From the NCBI RefSeq assembly GCF_903772925.1, contig NZ_LR812090.1, positions 1,058,629-1,122,628 of the forward strand: a DNA stretch of 64,000 bases, in the 5' to 3' direction. Shown piece by piece: positions 21,101 to 26,203 of this stretch. The position numbers and the translations under genes were made by a program. This DNA is from Alteromonas macleodii. GTDB lineage: Bacteria; Pseudomonadota; Gammaproteobacteria; Enterobacterales; Alteromonadaceae. The number at the start of each line of letters is the position of its first letter. The stretch's first letter is position 1. The notes below the pieces were generated by a model that made no database searches, was not told the origin of the DNA, and saw nothing but the letters and a program-made list of their open reading frames with translations.

Positions 21101-21832
21101 TACACTAAATGTGCCATCGCCTTGTACGATAGCAGTAACAGTTTGGATATTTCCAGCACTGTCGGTAACAGTTAGTGTGACTGTACTACCCGGAATAGCT
21201 GAAGTAATACCGGATAAGGTGGGCGTGGTGTCGCTTGTTAAACCGATTGCGTCAAGAGTAAGAGAAATGTCTTGCGCTTGTTCACCTGTTTCAGAAAATT
21301 CAACGGGCGCAACATCGTCATTATCGTTTGCATTTTGATCGAACTGGAAACCGGCTGGGTCAACATCTTCATTTATGCGGTCAACGCGAACAAAATTACT
21401 CCCTCCGCCTGCTCCAGCACCGCCATCAAGGCCGGCAGCGGTAGCTTCCAATGACTCTAAGATGTCGCCGTCACCAGCAAGCGCGTCAAGAAAATCAGCA
21501 TCGCCTGCTTGGTTCTCACCTTCGATACTCTCCGCGCCATCAACACCGTCAAGTAATGCGGCAAGCTCATCGACACTCTCATCAAAGACAGCAAATTCAT
21601 CGTCAGAATTGTTTTCTGTAAAATCTAATTGGAGCGGGAAAGTGACACTTTGCCCAGCTGGAAGTGTGCGAAGTTCGCCATCAACACTAACGGTGACGAA
21701 ACCATCAGGTGAGACATCTAACACATCACCCTCATAAACAGTCATTCCGACAGTAGCAGTAACTTGTTCACCTGTGTCACCACGAACAATAGAAGCCTCA
21801 CCATTTACTTCTGCAATGATTACTTCAGCCAT
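3164..21832 (-). CDS. Giant LapA/BapA-type surface adhesin with LapG-cleavable retention module
   Basis: A 6222-aa, very acidic Thr/Asp/Ala-rich protein predicted to be exported by the adjacent type I system and held at the cell surface. Residues 1-178 form a LapA-like retention module, ending in a TAAG motif (131-134) within a Gly/Ala-rich linker and then the FVRVDRI segment typical of LapG substrates. Residues ~190-4870 are Ig-like repeats. By my count there are about 40 of 93-97 aa, then four units with the EITGTAEAG motif alternating with seven ~88-aa units, plus one last domain. Residues ~4980-5720 hold two copies of a ~370-aa BapA-like module, followed by another beta-rich domain. The last ~260 aa are a low-complexity Pro/Glu/Thr tail. 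I see no RTX GGxGxD nonapeptides. ATG 21832 has a GAGAGGGA ribosome site. Divergent from its exporter genes. Confidence 0.93.
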   Translation of the reverse strand: MAEVIIAEVNGEASIVRGDTGEQVTATVGMTVYEGDVLDVSPDGFVTVSVDGELRTLPAGQSVTFPLQLDFTENNSDDEFAVFDESVDELAALLDGVDGAESIEGENQAGDADFLDALAGDGDILESLEATAAGLDGGAGAGGGSNFVRVDRINEDVDPAGFQFDQNANDNDDVAPVEFSETGEQAQDISLTLDAIGLTSDTTPTLSGITSAIPGSTVTLTVTDSAGNIQTVTAIVQGDGTFSVDVPNALADGEFTVDATVLEPTGNTADSSTTGEIDATAPTITINAPGSDNDTTPTLSGTTDATPGSTVTLTITDSAGNTQTVTTTVQADGTYSVDAPAELAEGEFTVNASVTDEAGNTATTDTTGVIDTTAPTITINAPGSDNDTTPTLSGTTDATPGSTVTLTITDSAGNTQTVTAIVQADGTYSADVPAELAEGEFTVNASVTDEAGNTATADTTGEIDTTAPTITINAPGPDNDTTPTLSGTTDATPGSTVTLTITDSAGNTQTVTTIVQADGTYSVDVPAELAEGEFTVNASVTDEAGNTATTDTTGVIDTTAPSITIDTIATGNDTTPTLSGTTDATPGSTVTLTITDSAGNTQTVTATVQADGTYSVDVPAELAEGEFTVNASVTDEAGNTATTDTTGVIDTTAPSITIDTIATGNDTTPTLSGTTDATPGSTVTLTITDSAGNTQTVTAIVQADGTYSVDVPAELAEGEFTVNASVTDEAGNTATTDTTGEIDTTAPSITIDTIATGNDTTPTLSGTTDAAPGSTVTLTITDSAGVTQTVTAIVQADGTYSADVPTELAEGEFTVNASVTDEAGNTANADAQGAIDVTAPTISLNDPGINGDATPTLSGLTDAVPGSTITLTVTDSAGVTQTFTTTVLADGTFTVEVPNAVAEGTYNVTAEVTDGAGNTTQATASGDYDSTSPSTTVNQPAPTNDTTPNVSGETDAPPGSEVVIVVTDSEGNEQTIVTTVGADGTFNEDVPAELSEGEYTVDVTVTTPAGNSSTTTVTGEIDTTAPIINLDPIGSTNDDTPVINGDTDAEPGAIVTLEIVHSDGTTQTITATVQEDGSFSAEVPQALANGDFTVTATVSDVAGNTASTSIDAVINTQGPNVVIETGSPTNGSEGIGGSSDAPNSEVVVVITDSDGNSQTITGTTDENGNFNVAFPPGSEEGEYEIEVTVTDENGNSSTATATTVLDTTPPIVNIDPQTDTNDTTPTISGNTDLPAGSEVAITVTDSQGNTQTVTAIVDENGNFSADVEEALAQGNYEVSVEATDAAGNTTTVVDNSGNIDTTAPALSLDPQTDGSDTTPTISGSTDLPPGSTVTIVVTDSAGNTQTIDAIVDENGDFNVDVQTPLTEGEYTVEASATDEAGNTTTVTENGGNIDTQAPTISLEPLGTGNDTTPSISGSTNLEAGSTVTLTVTDSAGNSQTFTATVDANGEFSADVPAELADGDYNVEATATDAAGNSASTSQTGTVDSNAPSLTLDPLGDDNDTTPTISGTTDLPAGSTVTLSVTDALGNTQTFTATVDGSGNFSADVPNPLAEGEYSVTATATDANGNTATATETGGNIDITSPLVNLDAQGSTNDTTPTISGNTDQAPGSSVSITVTDSAGNTQTFDALVQNDGTFSVDVPAELADGNFTVTATVTDDAGNQDSASTQGNIDTAAPTLSLDPQDIGNDTTPLISGTTDLPQGSTVTLVVTDSLGNQQTIEAVVDENGNFSAEVPSALAEGNYSVTATAVDENGNTASVTENGGIVDTTAPSLSLNPVGSGNDSTPTLSGSTDLPEGSVVSLTVADSAGNTQTINTLVDANGNFSVDVPQELADGDYTVTATAEDEAGNDVTDNATGNINTNAPTLVLDGQGETNDSTPVISGTTSLPEGSTVTLTVTDSAGNTQTITATVGTGGTFSADVTTPLADGAYTVTASATDGDGNTTTVTDNGGVVDTTAPTLTLENPGSTGDTTPTLSGTTDLPEGSTVTLVVTDSAGNTQTINALVDANGSFSVDVPNALADGDFTVTATATDSAGNTANANTTGNVDSEAPLLTLDTQGATSDVTPTITGTTDVAPGTLVTITVVDANGNSQSFQAAVQADGTFSADVPSALAEGDFTVTATVSDAQGNTATANETNGSIDTQAPIVNVNPLDSGNDTTPVISGNTDLPEGAVVVITVTDSDGDTQTINALVDADGNFTTEVLSPLPEGDYSVEVTATDDAGNSTTATEDGGNIDTTAPVLTLNPQGTGNDETPNISGSTDLAPGSTVTLTVTDSAGNTQTFDAIVDVNGDFSADVPNAIPDGSYTVTASASDDAGNTTTTSDTGTLDTSAPALTLDAQVTVSDTTPTISGTTDLPAGSTVTLFVTDSAGNTQTFTALVDASGNFSADVPAPLAEGDYSVTATATDSNGNSASVTDNNGNVDTVAPVISLDALGSNNDTTPTISGTTDLAAGESVTLSITDNAGNTQTVTATVDANGNFTVDVPAALAEGDYTVTATATDDAGNSASANATGTIDTTAPTLTLDPQGLGNDTTPTISGSTDLAEGSVVSLVITDSAGNIQTVTATVDAAGNFTVDVPAAVAEGSYSVEATAIDEAGNSTSVLDNSGVIDITPPDLNLEELTPENNATPTISGTTNLPAGAIVTLTVVDSAGNTQTFAATVQTDGSFAANVPSPLAEGDYTVTATAQDAAGNQGSDSETGGSVDTTAPVITLDPLGTGNDNTPTISGSTDLAAGSTVTITVTDSVGTEQTFTATVDANGDFSADVPNPMADGNFDVTATATDAAGNTATDTVSGDINSAAPTLSLDPLGSGNDTTPTISGNTDLAPGSTVTLTVTDSAGNTQTFSAIVQGDGSFTADVPASLPEGDYSVTATVTDGAGNSASVTENGGNIDTTAPSITIDTQGLGNDATPSISGTTDLNAGDTVSISVTDNAGNTQTFTATVQNDGTYSADVPADLAEGSFSVIVTATDDAGNSATAIDNNGVIDTAAPTITLDAQGLTNDATPTISGTSDLAAGNTVSISVTDSLGNTQTFTAIVQANGSFSADVPVDLAEGDYTVEVTATDDAGNQNTAVDNNGTVDTTPPVINLDPVASGNDATPILSGTTDLPEGATITLVVTDAGGNVQNLTATVNADGTFSVEVPSALVDGDYDVTASASDAAGNSTTVSDSGNINASAPEITLDALGQTNDATPLISGTTNAPVGATVTLTVTDSAGAVQTFTTTVQGDGTFSASVPSDLAEGSYTVVAEVTDGAGNTGSDSETGGVVDTTSPAIDVADPGVGNDATPTISGTTDQPAGSTVSITVTDNAGNIQTLSATVQSDGSFSVDVPTTLAEGSYTVQATVVDEAGNTASDAETGLIDTISPVITLDEPGTVSDSTPTISGTVDLPQGSTVQITVVDSAGNTQVFSALVGAGGVFSADVPAAMAEGNFTVSATATDEANNSTTDNEAGVVDTLVPTLTIDVADTTNDATPLITGTTDEPAGAVVTILVTDSAGATQTLSAVVQADGSFSISPGTDLAEGDFTVSATISDEAGNTATASDAGSIDTTAPSLTLTPLEEGNDTTPTLSGSTNLAQGSEVTLVVTDSAGNVQTITATVDVNGNFTVDVPAPLAEGAYSVEATASDEAGNSTTVVDNTGVIDTTAPTLSLDTLAPDSDTTPTISGNTDLPAGATVTITVTDNAGVSQTFDATVQGDGSFSADVPSAMAEGGYTVTAVAQDPAGNETTATETNGSVDTTAPTINLDAQGTGNDTTPTITGSTDLSPGSSVTITVTDSAGAEQTFTAIVDSLGNFSADVPNAMADGNFDVTATATDAAGNSASDTTSGNINTAVPNLTLDSLGTENDTTPTISGTTDIAPGSTVSISVTDSAGNTQTFGAIVQANGTFSVDVPAALSEGNYSVTASATDGAGNTATANENGGVIDTTAPAAPTVDAGNGTEITGTAEAGAVVNVDVDGDGTPDFTVIADGDGNWSVTPTTPLADGVVVTATATDEAGNTSSPASDTVDAVAPIVAFDDLTTNDTTPALTGSVDDPTAIVVVTINGTDYTAINNGDGSWTLADDIVAALAEGSYTATVTATDADGNTGTNSGTVVIDITAPAAPTVDAGNGTEITGTAEAGATVNVDVDGDGTPDFTVIANGDGNWSITPTTPLADGVVVTATAVDEAGNVSAPASDTVDAVAPVVAINDLTTNDATPELTGTVDDPSAIVVVTIDGVDYTATNNGDGSWTLADDAVATLADGSYTATVTATDADGNVGSNSGTVVIDTTPPAIPTVDAGNGTEITGNAEAGATVNVDVDGDGTPDFTVIADGDGNWSITPDTPLADGVIVTVTATDAAGNISNPASDTVDAAAPVVAFNDLTTNDTTPALTGSVDDPTATVVVTINGADYTATNNGDGTWTLADDAVAALAEGSYTATVTATDPEGNVGTNTGTVVIDTTAPAAPTVEAGNGTEITGTAEAGATVNVDVDGDGTQDFTVIADGDGNWSVTPDTPLADGVVVTATATDEAGNTSGPASDTVDAVAPVVTINDVTTNDTTPALTGTVDDPTATVVVTIDGNDYTATNNGDGTWTLADDVVATLAEGSYPTSVTATDDAGNTDTDTGTVVIDTTAPTVAINDLTTNDTTPELTGTVNDPNAVVVVTIDGNDYTATNNGDGTWTLADNAVAVLAEGSYPTSVTATDAAGNTVTNTGTVVIDTTAPTVAINDLTTNDTTPELTGTVNDPNAVVVVTIDGNDYTATNNGDGTWTLADNVVATLAEGSYPTSVSATDAAGNTVTNTGTVVIDTTAPAVAINDLTTNDTTPELTGTVNDPNAVVVVTIDGNDYTATNNGDGTWTLADNIVALLAEGNYTAVVTATDAVGNVATDTGTVVIDTSIDENNNGQTVTFDSISNDSGVAGDFITSDSTLIFNGTVDLGDNTTLTVTVDGTSYIFGTDPELTIDGSGNWSLDLTGTTLPAGTYAVVATVTDEAGNSASTASQNVVVQALDAINDGNTVDMGEPVVTVNPPETTSDVQVIGLAESTGGVDASASFTVSPNHVGEVLVEVDQIALVAVADAYIVEVYDESGQLVYKGVSANSQLADVGGLDIFDVTGDETISFTLAGLDAGNYSVVVRNDENLLEDLLDNDNSNDVNLQELGSAGVVLGPDNQAVVLDTIETTLNTGVLGIPIGTVGTQVRGVLETLLEATTVIGAGQLVNLLTAPLDAIGLTGFLDDILSVIADALLSNTLTLLQDTDITTTLTEYTYTGDLVAQGNLIDGDISGVGADTILNGAQVTLVTNASGDSVAVPATGTVTIQGNYGVLEIAADGTYTYTADGDRSAIGQDEVFNYTLSDGETSDIAALTITISGSDFPPVVAQTDNNDMELGAQTAIVNAPVSDSDFQVLGLTEGSPAAGSPEASTTLTVDAGFFGEVVVEVSQTALVAVADAYRVDIIDADGNVVASAMTPDNPLIGDVAGVNLIGVTGDDTLVAKFSGLPAGDYTVVVRNDESALETLFDQDSDGSITLTELGDGGVVLGEENQEVVLTAVEDALNGTEASILNGLGLGTVVRNFILEPALGAADSIGAGDLVSTITNGLNALGLGLLADSVLDAVAAALLSNTLTLLQSTDITSTLTEYQFEGSTTTSGNVIDAANTGDVADSIAEGGVVTQVTHTNGESVTVLGTGLSGITIEGDYGDLTIFEDGSYTYVANGVRDGLGSTDSFSYTISDGRNTSTANLNFNLSGQGVSADSARAELIYDFASSTGYAEAEALEYTWLIGALGVVIPTTVDTQSNTFTVATDTTMDLNLTVDGGDLLSLGSGLDLFIERNNNGTWEVVETFSSDQLIGLLGLDGNGVFTSYGLTEGEYRVTMDVDTGAVSALGGVSVDLSSTVHFLDQFVVDEVQTATGNLFENDIFQGTVDKVYISADGTNFNSFTSTTIVQGQYGTLQIDVNGDYTYTPDNTLAVFGGTLTDTFTYRIEYPDGTVEQAEFNVFVTASGEGVPEVVTTTSSESVSASDSSGTVVTDEPTAPDIIDLTGQTLQTVDLNAEARLATPESEPTAPLLSTEPVERIAPVESTPEIITLPEEEVSTLGTNVGDGFGGGDTIDLSGTKLDTVDIGGPIPTAPNEGTSPLSPEASTPESIAPQPITSGTLPEDTITLPEEGDIVTAGPVTEVTVDVVDIDLPPEDLILPSTEPTFTDSGSENTLSDTGSDLVGDTSKEGSADVTTASPTESEVLKTAIDKLPPTDI
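7250..8290 (-). repeat. Four 264-bp tandem repeats in the adhesin gene
   Basis: A second homogenised array: four 88-aa Ig-like units with a period of exactly 264 bases, sharing VVVTIDGNDYTATNNGDGTW with only scattered substitutions. It lies on the distal (C-terminal) side of the Ig region. Boundaries are approximate. Confidence 0.85.
8290..10080 (-). repeat. Composite ~514-bp repeats in the adhesin gene
   Basis: Two different Ig-like unit types alternate here. One carries EITGTAEAG and NVDVDGDGTPDF, the other is the 88-aa type, giving about 3.5 composite copies with a 513-516-base period. The DNA is less uniform than in the 264-bp array. Boundaries are approximate. Confidence 0.75.
19309..20986 (-). 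repeat. Six near-identical 279-bp tandem repeats in the adhesin gene
   Basis: Adhesin Ig units 2-7 (about residues 283-841) are 93 aa each and nearly identical in protein and DNA, for example the recurring TVTLTITDSAGNTQTVT segment. Later units have the same fold but drifted sequence. The homogeneity suggests recent duplication or gene conversion and makes the array prone to copy-number change or assembly collapse. Boundaries are approximate. Confidence 0.85.
21431..21442 (-). other. Predicted LapG cleavage motif TAAG in the adhesin
   Basis: Codons 131-134 of the adhesin read Thr-Ala-Ala-Gly in the context LEATAAGLDGG. In Pseudomonas LapA, LapG cuts between the two alanines of a TAAG motif in the N-terminal retention module. 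Position, flanking acidic-to-glycine transition and the presence of lapG in the same locus all match. Cleavage itself is inferred. Confidence 0.8.
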
Positions 21833-22079
21833 ATTTCCCTCTCAATCAATAAAAATCACGCTATACAAAAAAGCGTAGCAGAGGTTTTTAAATCGGTTAC
21901 CGGACCGTGGTACGGGGGAGATATATCCTTTGGTATAGGTTATAGGTAGTTCCCCCTAATTTATTCATTTTTAGATTAAAAAGTGTCGCATCGATTTGCA
22001 GAAAATTTTTTAGCGTCTACTTTTTAAATGTAAGAAACGACACAAATGTCACCTAGTTTTTATATAGTGAGACGCATAT
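21833..22079. promoter_or_regulatory. Divergent control region between adhesin and exporter genes
   Basis: This 247-base intergenic region must hold both divergent promoters. Visible elements are: CGGGGGAGATA at 21913-21923, which fits the CsgD-box consensus CGGGKGAGNKA as I remember it; GTTATAGGT (21939-21947) next to GTTCCCCC (21949-21956), both found again upstream of lapG; and an inverted pair GTGTCG (21983-21988) / CGACAC (22038-22043). The LuxR/CsgD-like regulator encoded downstream is the obvious candidate ligand, but that is inference. Confidence 0.5.
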
Positions 22080-24026
22080 ATGAAGTTGATTAATTCAGTG
22101 CTTACCAAGGTTGTTATTGGAGCAACTGGCGCTGTGCTTGCTCATGCTGCTATTGCTCAAAGCAATGGTGTTGGTAACTCGTCAGTCAGTTTGGAAGACT
22201 ATGTTCGCAAAGTAGTAAACGAAAATCCGGAAGTACAAGCCAGCTGGCGTCAACTTCAAGTGGCGATGTCAGATGTTGACATCGCGAGAGGCGGTTTTCG
22301 CCCACAGGTCGATGTATTGGCGTCGAGCGCATACACTGATAGAAATTACGGTTTGGACCGCGAATACATGGGCCATACTGCTCAAATCACCCTTACCCAA
22401 ATGTTATACGACGGTTTTTTAACAAGCAGTGAGGTAAAGCGGTTTAAACAAGCGCAAGTTGTACGGTTTTTTGAACTAATGGGCGAAATTGAGCAAAAGT
22501 CGTTAGATACCGCCCTTGCTTATATGGATGTTCAGTTGTTTCGAGAGCTTTTGAAGCTCGCAGAAGAAAACCTGATCACTCACGTCGATGTGTTCAAACA
22601 AATTGAAGAAAGCGTTGAAGCCGGGGTAGGTCGTAGAGCTGACTTAGAGCAAATCAGCGGCCGTCTATCACTTGCCGAATCTAATGTACTCACTGAGTTA
22701 TCGAATTTACATGATGTTACCGCACGCTTTTTGCGGTTGGTAGGTGAAAAGCCTGCTCAAGACCTCCAATCAGTATCGATAAACTCTGCTTTCGTTGATG
22801 CAAACGTCACAGATATACAATCTTTACTTACTAGCGCATATGGCACTAATCCACAATTTAATGCTGCTATTTATAACATAGATGCACAGCGTTATGCGGT
22901 CGATAGTGCAAAGAGTCTCTACCATCCTCAGGTTAATTTGACCGCAAGTTATGGTGCGCAAACTCGAGATCAAGCTGCACTAAATAACACCATTACCGAA
23001 GCGAGTGTCGGCGTTAATTTTTCTTATAACTTGTATAACGGTGGGTCGGACAGTGCGGCTATAAGACAGGCACTGTCACAGGTGGACTTAGCAAAAGACT
23101 TAAGAGATAAAGCCTGTATCGATATGAGACAAACGGTACAGATTGCTTACAACGACATCATCAATATTACAGAGCAACTTCCAGCGCTGAATGCACATAG
23201 ACTATCTTCAGACAGAGTAAAATCAGCATATATGGACCAATTCACTATAGGTGAACGCTCTTTATTGGATTTGCTAGATTCAGAAAATGAGTACTACGAA
23301 TCGAGTCGTGCTTACTTGGAAGCGCAGTATACGCTAGAAAAAGCACGAGTAAGACTGCTTGCGGCATCGGGGAGCTTAGCGCAAACGTTAGGTATAACAA
23401 AGGAAGGCGTACCTGATGTGCTAAATAAAGCAGAAGAAAAAATTAGCTACGACCCTAACTACGTATGTCCTGTAGTTCGCACTAACTTTGAAGATGAGCT
23501 AAATATTCTAAAACGCGACTCTGATGGTGACGGTATTGTTGATTTATGGGATGACTGTGTTGATTCAACGCCGGGTGCCATGGTCGATGACTTTGGTTGT
23601 GAAGCGAAAGAGCCTGAATTGGCGCCAGAACCAAGTGCTGCTGACTTCACCGTGGACAACGCAAATATAATAGAGTCATTTAACGTAAACATTGAGTTTG
23701 CCTCTAATTCTACCGAGGTTTTACCTGAGTATGAGAACTCACTTCAAGAGGTTATTGATGCGCTTAATAGTGACGCTAATTCTGGAGTGATCATTCACGG
23801 TCATGCATCTTTAGATGGAGACGCCGCCTACAATCAGCGTCTATCTGAACGTAGAGCGAAAGCTGTCGCATCAATGCTTATGACTAAAGCAAACATAGAG
23901 GCTAGAAGAATCACCGCTGTCGGTTATGGGGAAACTCGTCCGCTTGTCGATGAAGAGTCAGAAGCGGCCAATGCCCGTAATCGTAGAATTGAGGCGGCTA
24001 TCATCCAGCTTCCTTCAACGCAATAG
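22080..24026 (+). CDS. TolC-family outer-membrane export protein fused to an OmpA domain (LapE-like)
   Basis: A 648-aa protein that should form the outer-membrane channel of the adhesin's type I secretion system. Residues 1-26 are a signal peptide with probable cleavage after AIA. Residues ~35-450 are a TolC/AggA-type outer-membrane factor with two helical repeats. A calcium-binding TSP3-like motif (DSDGDGIVDLWDDC, from residue 480) follows. Residues ~530-645 form an OmpA/MotB peptidoglycan-binding domain (IHGHAS, LSERRAKAV, NRRIEA). Typical LapE/TolC proteins are ~450 aa and lack the OmpA part. In related Shewanella loci, as I recall, the OmpA protein is a separate gene. The fusion would tie the channel to peptidoglycan. 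It is first gene of the export operon; the ribosome site is weak. Confidence 0.9.
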   Translation: MKLINSVLTKVVIGATGAVLAHAAIAQSNGVGNSSVSLEDYVRKVVNENPEVQASWRQLQVAMSDVDIARGGFRPQVDVLASSAYTDRNYGLDREYMGHTAQITLTQMLYDGFLTSSEVKRFKQAQVVRFFELMGEIEQKSLDTALAYMDVQLFRELLKLAEENLITHVDVFKQIEESVEAGVGRRADLEQISGRLSLAESNVLTELSNLHDVTARFLRLVGEKPAQDLQSVSINSAFVDANVTDIQSLLTSAYGTNPQFNAAIYNIDAQRYAVDSAKSLYHPQVNLTASYGAQTRDQAALNNTITEASVGVNFSYNLYNGGSDSAAIRQALSQVDLAKDLRDKACIDMRQTVQIAYNDIINITEQLPALNAHRLSSDRVKSAYMDQFTIGERSLLDLLDSENEYYESSRAYLEAQYTLEKARVRLLAASGSLAQTLGITKEGVPDVLNKAEEKISYDPNYVCPVVRTNFEDELNILKRDSDGDGIVDLWDDCVDSTPGAMVDDFGCEAKEPELAPEPSAADFTVDNANIIESFNVNIEFASNSTEVLPEYENSLQEVIDALNSDANSGVIIHGHASLDGDAAYNQRLSERRAKAVASMLMTKANIEARRITAVGYGETRPLVDEESEAANARNRRIEAAIIQLPSTQ

Positions 24027-24043
24027 TGGTGTGGTAGACCTAT

Positions 24044-26203
24044 ATGAAGGAAAAAAAGGTCGACAGCGACATATCATATCTTGAGAAACAAGGTGGCGTA
24101 TTGATGGATTGTTTAATAACAATCTGCCATGCCCACCATTTGGATGTATCTCGAGTTAGCCTGCTTAGCGGACTGCCCTTAGACCACGGTGAGTTGTCTC
24201 CTACGGGGTTTGAACGCGCAGCAAAACGAGCAGGGCTCGCCAGTAGAACAGTAAAACGCGATTTCGACCATATCAATACAGCAATATTACCCGCTGTTTT
24301 AGTGTTAAGTGATAAGCAAGCTTGCGTATTACACGGGCTTGATAAAACGCATGCCAGAGTCTCATATCCGGAGCTAGATGACGCTGTGGTCGAAGTACCA
24401 AGAGATGAGCTAATTGCCAGCTATACAGGGTATGTCATTTTTGCTCGCCCCGAGATGAATGCACAAGAAACCAATGCGCAGATAGACAAGTCATCAGTAG
24501 GGCATTGGTTATGGTCGTCCATAAGAACGGCAAAAGGTTTATATCGCGACGTTCTTTTAGCGTCCGTTTTTATCAGTTTGCTTTCTATCGCATTACCCCT
24601 GTTCGTAATGAATGTTTACGACAGGGTAGTGCCAAATGCTGCGCTAGAAACCATGTGGGCACTAGCTATTGGCGTTTTACTTGTGCTAGCCGCAGATTTT
24701 TTATTGCGCATGCTTAGACAGTATTTTGTAGAGTTGGCGGCAAGTCGATTAGATGTCACGCTATCGGCGAAAATAATGGAAAAAGTGCTGTCTATAAATT
24801 TAGCGAGCAAACCTGCTAAAAGTGGCTCATTCATAAATAGCCTACAGTCTTTTGAAAGTATTCGGCAGTTTTTTGGTTCGGTCACCTTAGTGGCGTTGGT
24901 TGATTTACCCTTTGGCCTACTGTTTGTAGTCATTATCGCCATGATCGATTTTTATCTGATCATTCCAATACTTATTGGTGCTACTGCGCTTTTCCTATAT
25001 GCGATGAAGGCGCAGCGGGTAATGCGCTCTTTGTCTGAAGAATCGATGGAAATTAGCTCTCGTAAAAGCTCCCTTGTAACTGAAAGCGTAACGTCGTTAG
25101 AAGACGTTAAAGCGTTTGGTTACCAAAGCAGAAATCAAAGTGCGTGGGAAAAGCAGACAATCTTCCTTGCCAAAGTCAACGCAAAACTTCGCTTAGTATC
25201 AATGTCGGTCAATAATGCAGCGCTCTGGATCCAGCAATCGGTGGGTGTGGTTATCATCCTCACTGGCGTTTACCTTATTATTGAGGGTGTGATTACACAA
25301 GGTGGTCTAATAGCCGCTTATTTACTATCAAGCCGAGCTATGGGGCCGGTTTCTCAGGCTGCCGCATTGCTTGCTCAATTCCATCACGCTGAAACCGCAA
25401 AGAATGCCCTTGATGACATTATGTCTCTGCCAAGTGAAACAGGTAGCAACAAACAGATTAAAAACAATGTCGTGCTAAAAGGGAATATTGACGCTAACCA
25501 GCTTTGCTTCAAGTATCCAGATGAAACCGTTCTCGCGCTAAAAGACATAAACTTCTCTATCAAGCAAGGAGAGCACGTTGCTATTTTGGGCAAAAACGGG
25601 TGCGGAAAGTCAACGTTAAACAAGCTTCTCATGGCTTTTTATCGCCCTGAATCGGGACAACTTTTATTGGATGGAATAGACCTTCAGCAGTATGACCCAA
25701 CGCTGTTGCGTAAACAAATAGGCTATGTACCGCAAGATGTGAGCCTTTTTCACGGCTCATTAAAAGACAATATTTTGCCAGAGGATACACATATTGACGA
25801 GGCTGAGTTTTGGGAAGTCATTACCCAATGTGGGTTGGCAAAGTTAGTTAACGGAAGCGCCAGTGGCATAGAGCAAAATGTGGGCGAGCGCGGCTGCTTG
25901 CTGTCAGGTGGGCAGCGTCAGGCTGTGGCGATGGCAAGGGCCATAGTACGAGACCCTGCAATTTACATTATGGATGAACCAACTTCAGCCATGGATTCAA
26001 CTAATGAAGCGCAGATGAAGGAAACGATTAAGGCGGCAACGGCAGGTAAAACTCTCATCATTAATACGCACAGAACCACATTACTAGACTTGGTAGAGCG
26101 GGTCATTGTTGTAGAAAACGGAAAAGTGATTGCCGATGGTAAAAAGGAAGAGGTACTCGTGCAGTTTAGACAACCCAGTCAAGTATTGAAGAGGGCGCCA
26201 TGA
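24044..26203 (+). CDS. lapB: Type I secretion ABC transporter, LapB-like
   Basis: A 719-aa inner-membrane ATPase/permease that should power adhesin export. Residues ~1-140 are a C39-peptidase-like domain. The canonical catalytic setting is not obvious, as in other LapB-type exporters where this domain binds substrate without cutting. Residues ~160-445 are the transmembrane region. The C-terminal nucleotide-binding domain has Walker A GKNGCGKST from residue 516, signature LSGGQ from 620, and Walker B IYIMDEP with the catalytic Glu at 645. The gene starts 17 bases after the TolC-OmpA gene, and its last four bases overlap the next start, indicating an operon. An alternative start at Met20 (24101) has a GGTGG-like ribosome site and cannot be excluded. 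Confidence 0.93.
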   Translation: MKEKKVDSDISYLEKQGGVLMDCLITICHAHHLDVSRVSLLSGLPLDHGELSPTGFERAAKRAGLASRTVKRDFDHINTAILPAVLVLSDKQACVLHGLDKTHARVSYPELDDAVVEVPRDELIASYTGYVIFARPEMNAQETNAQIDKSSVGHWLWSSIRTAKGLYRDVLLASVFISLLSIALPLFVMNVYDRVVPNAALETMWALAIGVLLVLAADFLLRMLRQYFVELAASRLDVTLSAKIMEKVLSINLASKPAKSGSFINSLQSFESIRQFFGSVTLVALVDLPFGLLFVVIIAMIDFYLIIPILIGATALFLYAMKAQRVMRSLSEESMEISSRKSSLVTESVTSLEDVKAFGYQSRNQSAWEKQTIFLAKVNAKLRLVSMSVNNAALWIQQSVGVVIILTGVYLIIEGVITQGGLIAAYLLSSRAMGPVSQAAALLAQFHHAETAKNALDDIMSLPSETGSNKQIKNNVVLKGNIDANQLCFKYPDETVLALKDINFSIKQGEHVAILGKNGCGKSTLNKLLMAFYRPESGQLLLDGIDLQQYDPTLLRKQIGYVPQDVSLFHGSLKDNILPEDTHIDEAEFWEVITQCGLAKLVNGSASGIEQNVGERGCLLSGGQRQAVAMARAIVRDPAIYIMDEPTSAMDSTNEAQMKETIKAATAGKTLIINTHRTTLLDLVERVIVVENGKVIADGKKEEVLVQFRQPSQVLKRAP

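Noticed and set aside
3318..21737. Many long plus-strand ORFs opposite the giant adhesin gene, with repeated Val/Ser/Pro-rich translations
   Set aside because: They are antisense shadows of the repetitive Thr/Asp/Gly codons. They repeat with the same period as the Ig units, have no ribosome sites and no family features.
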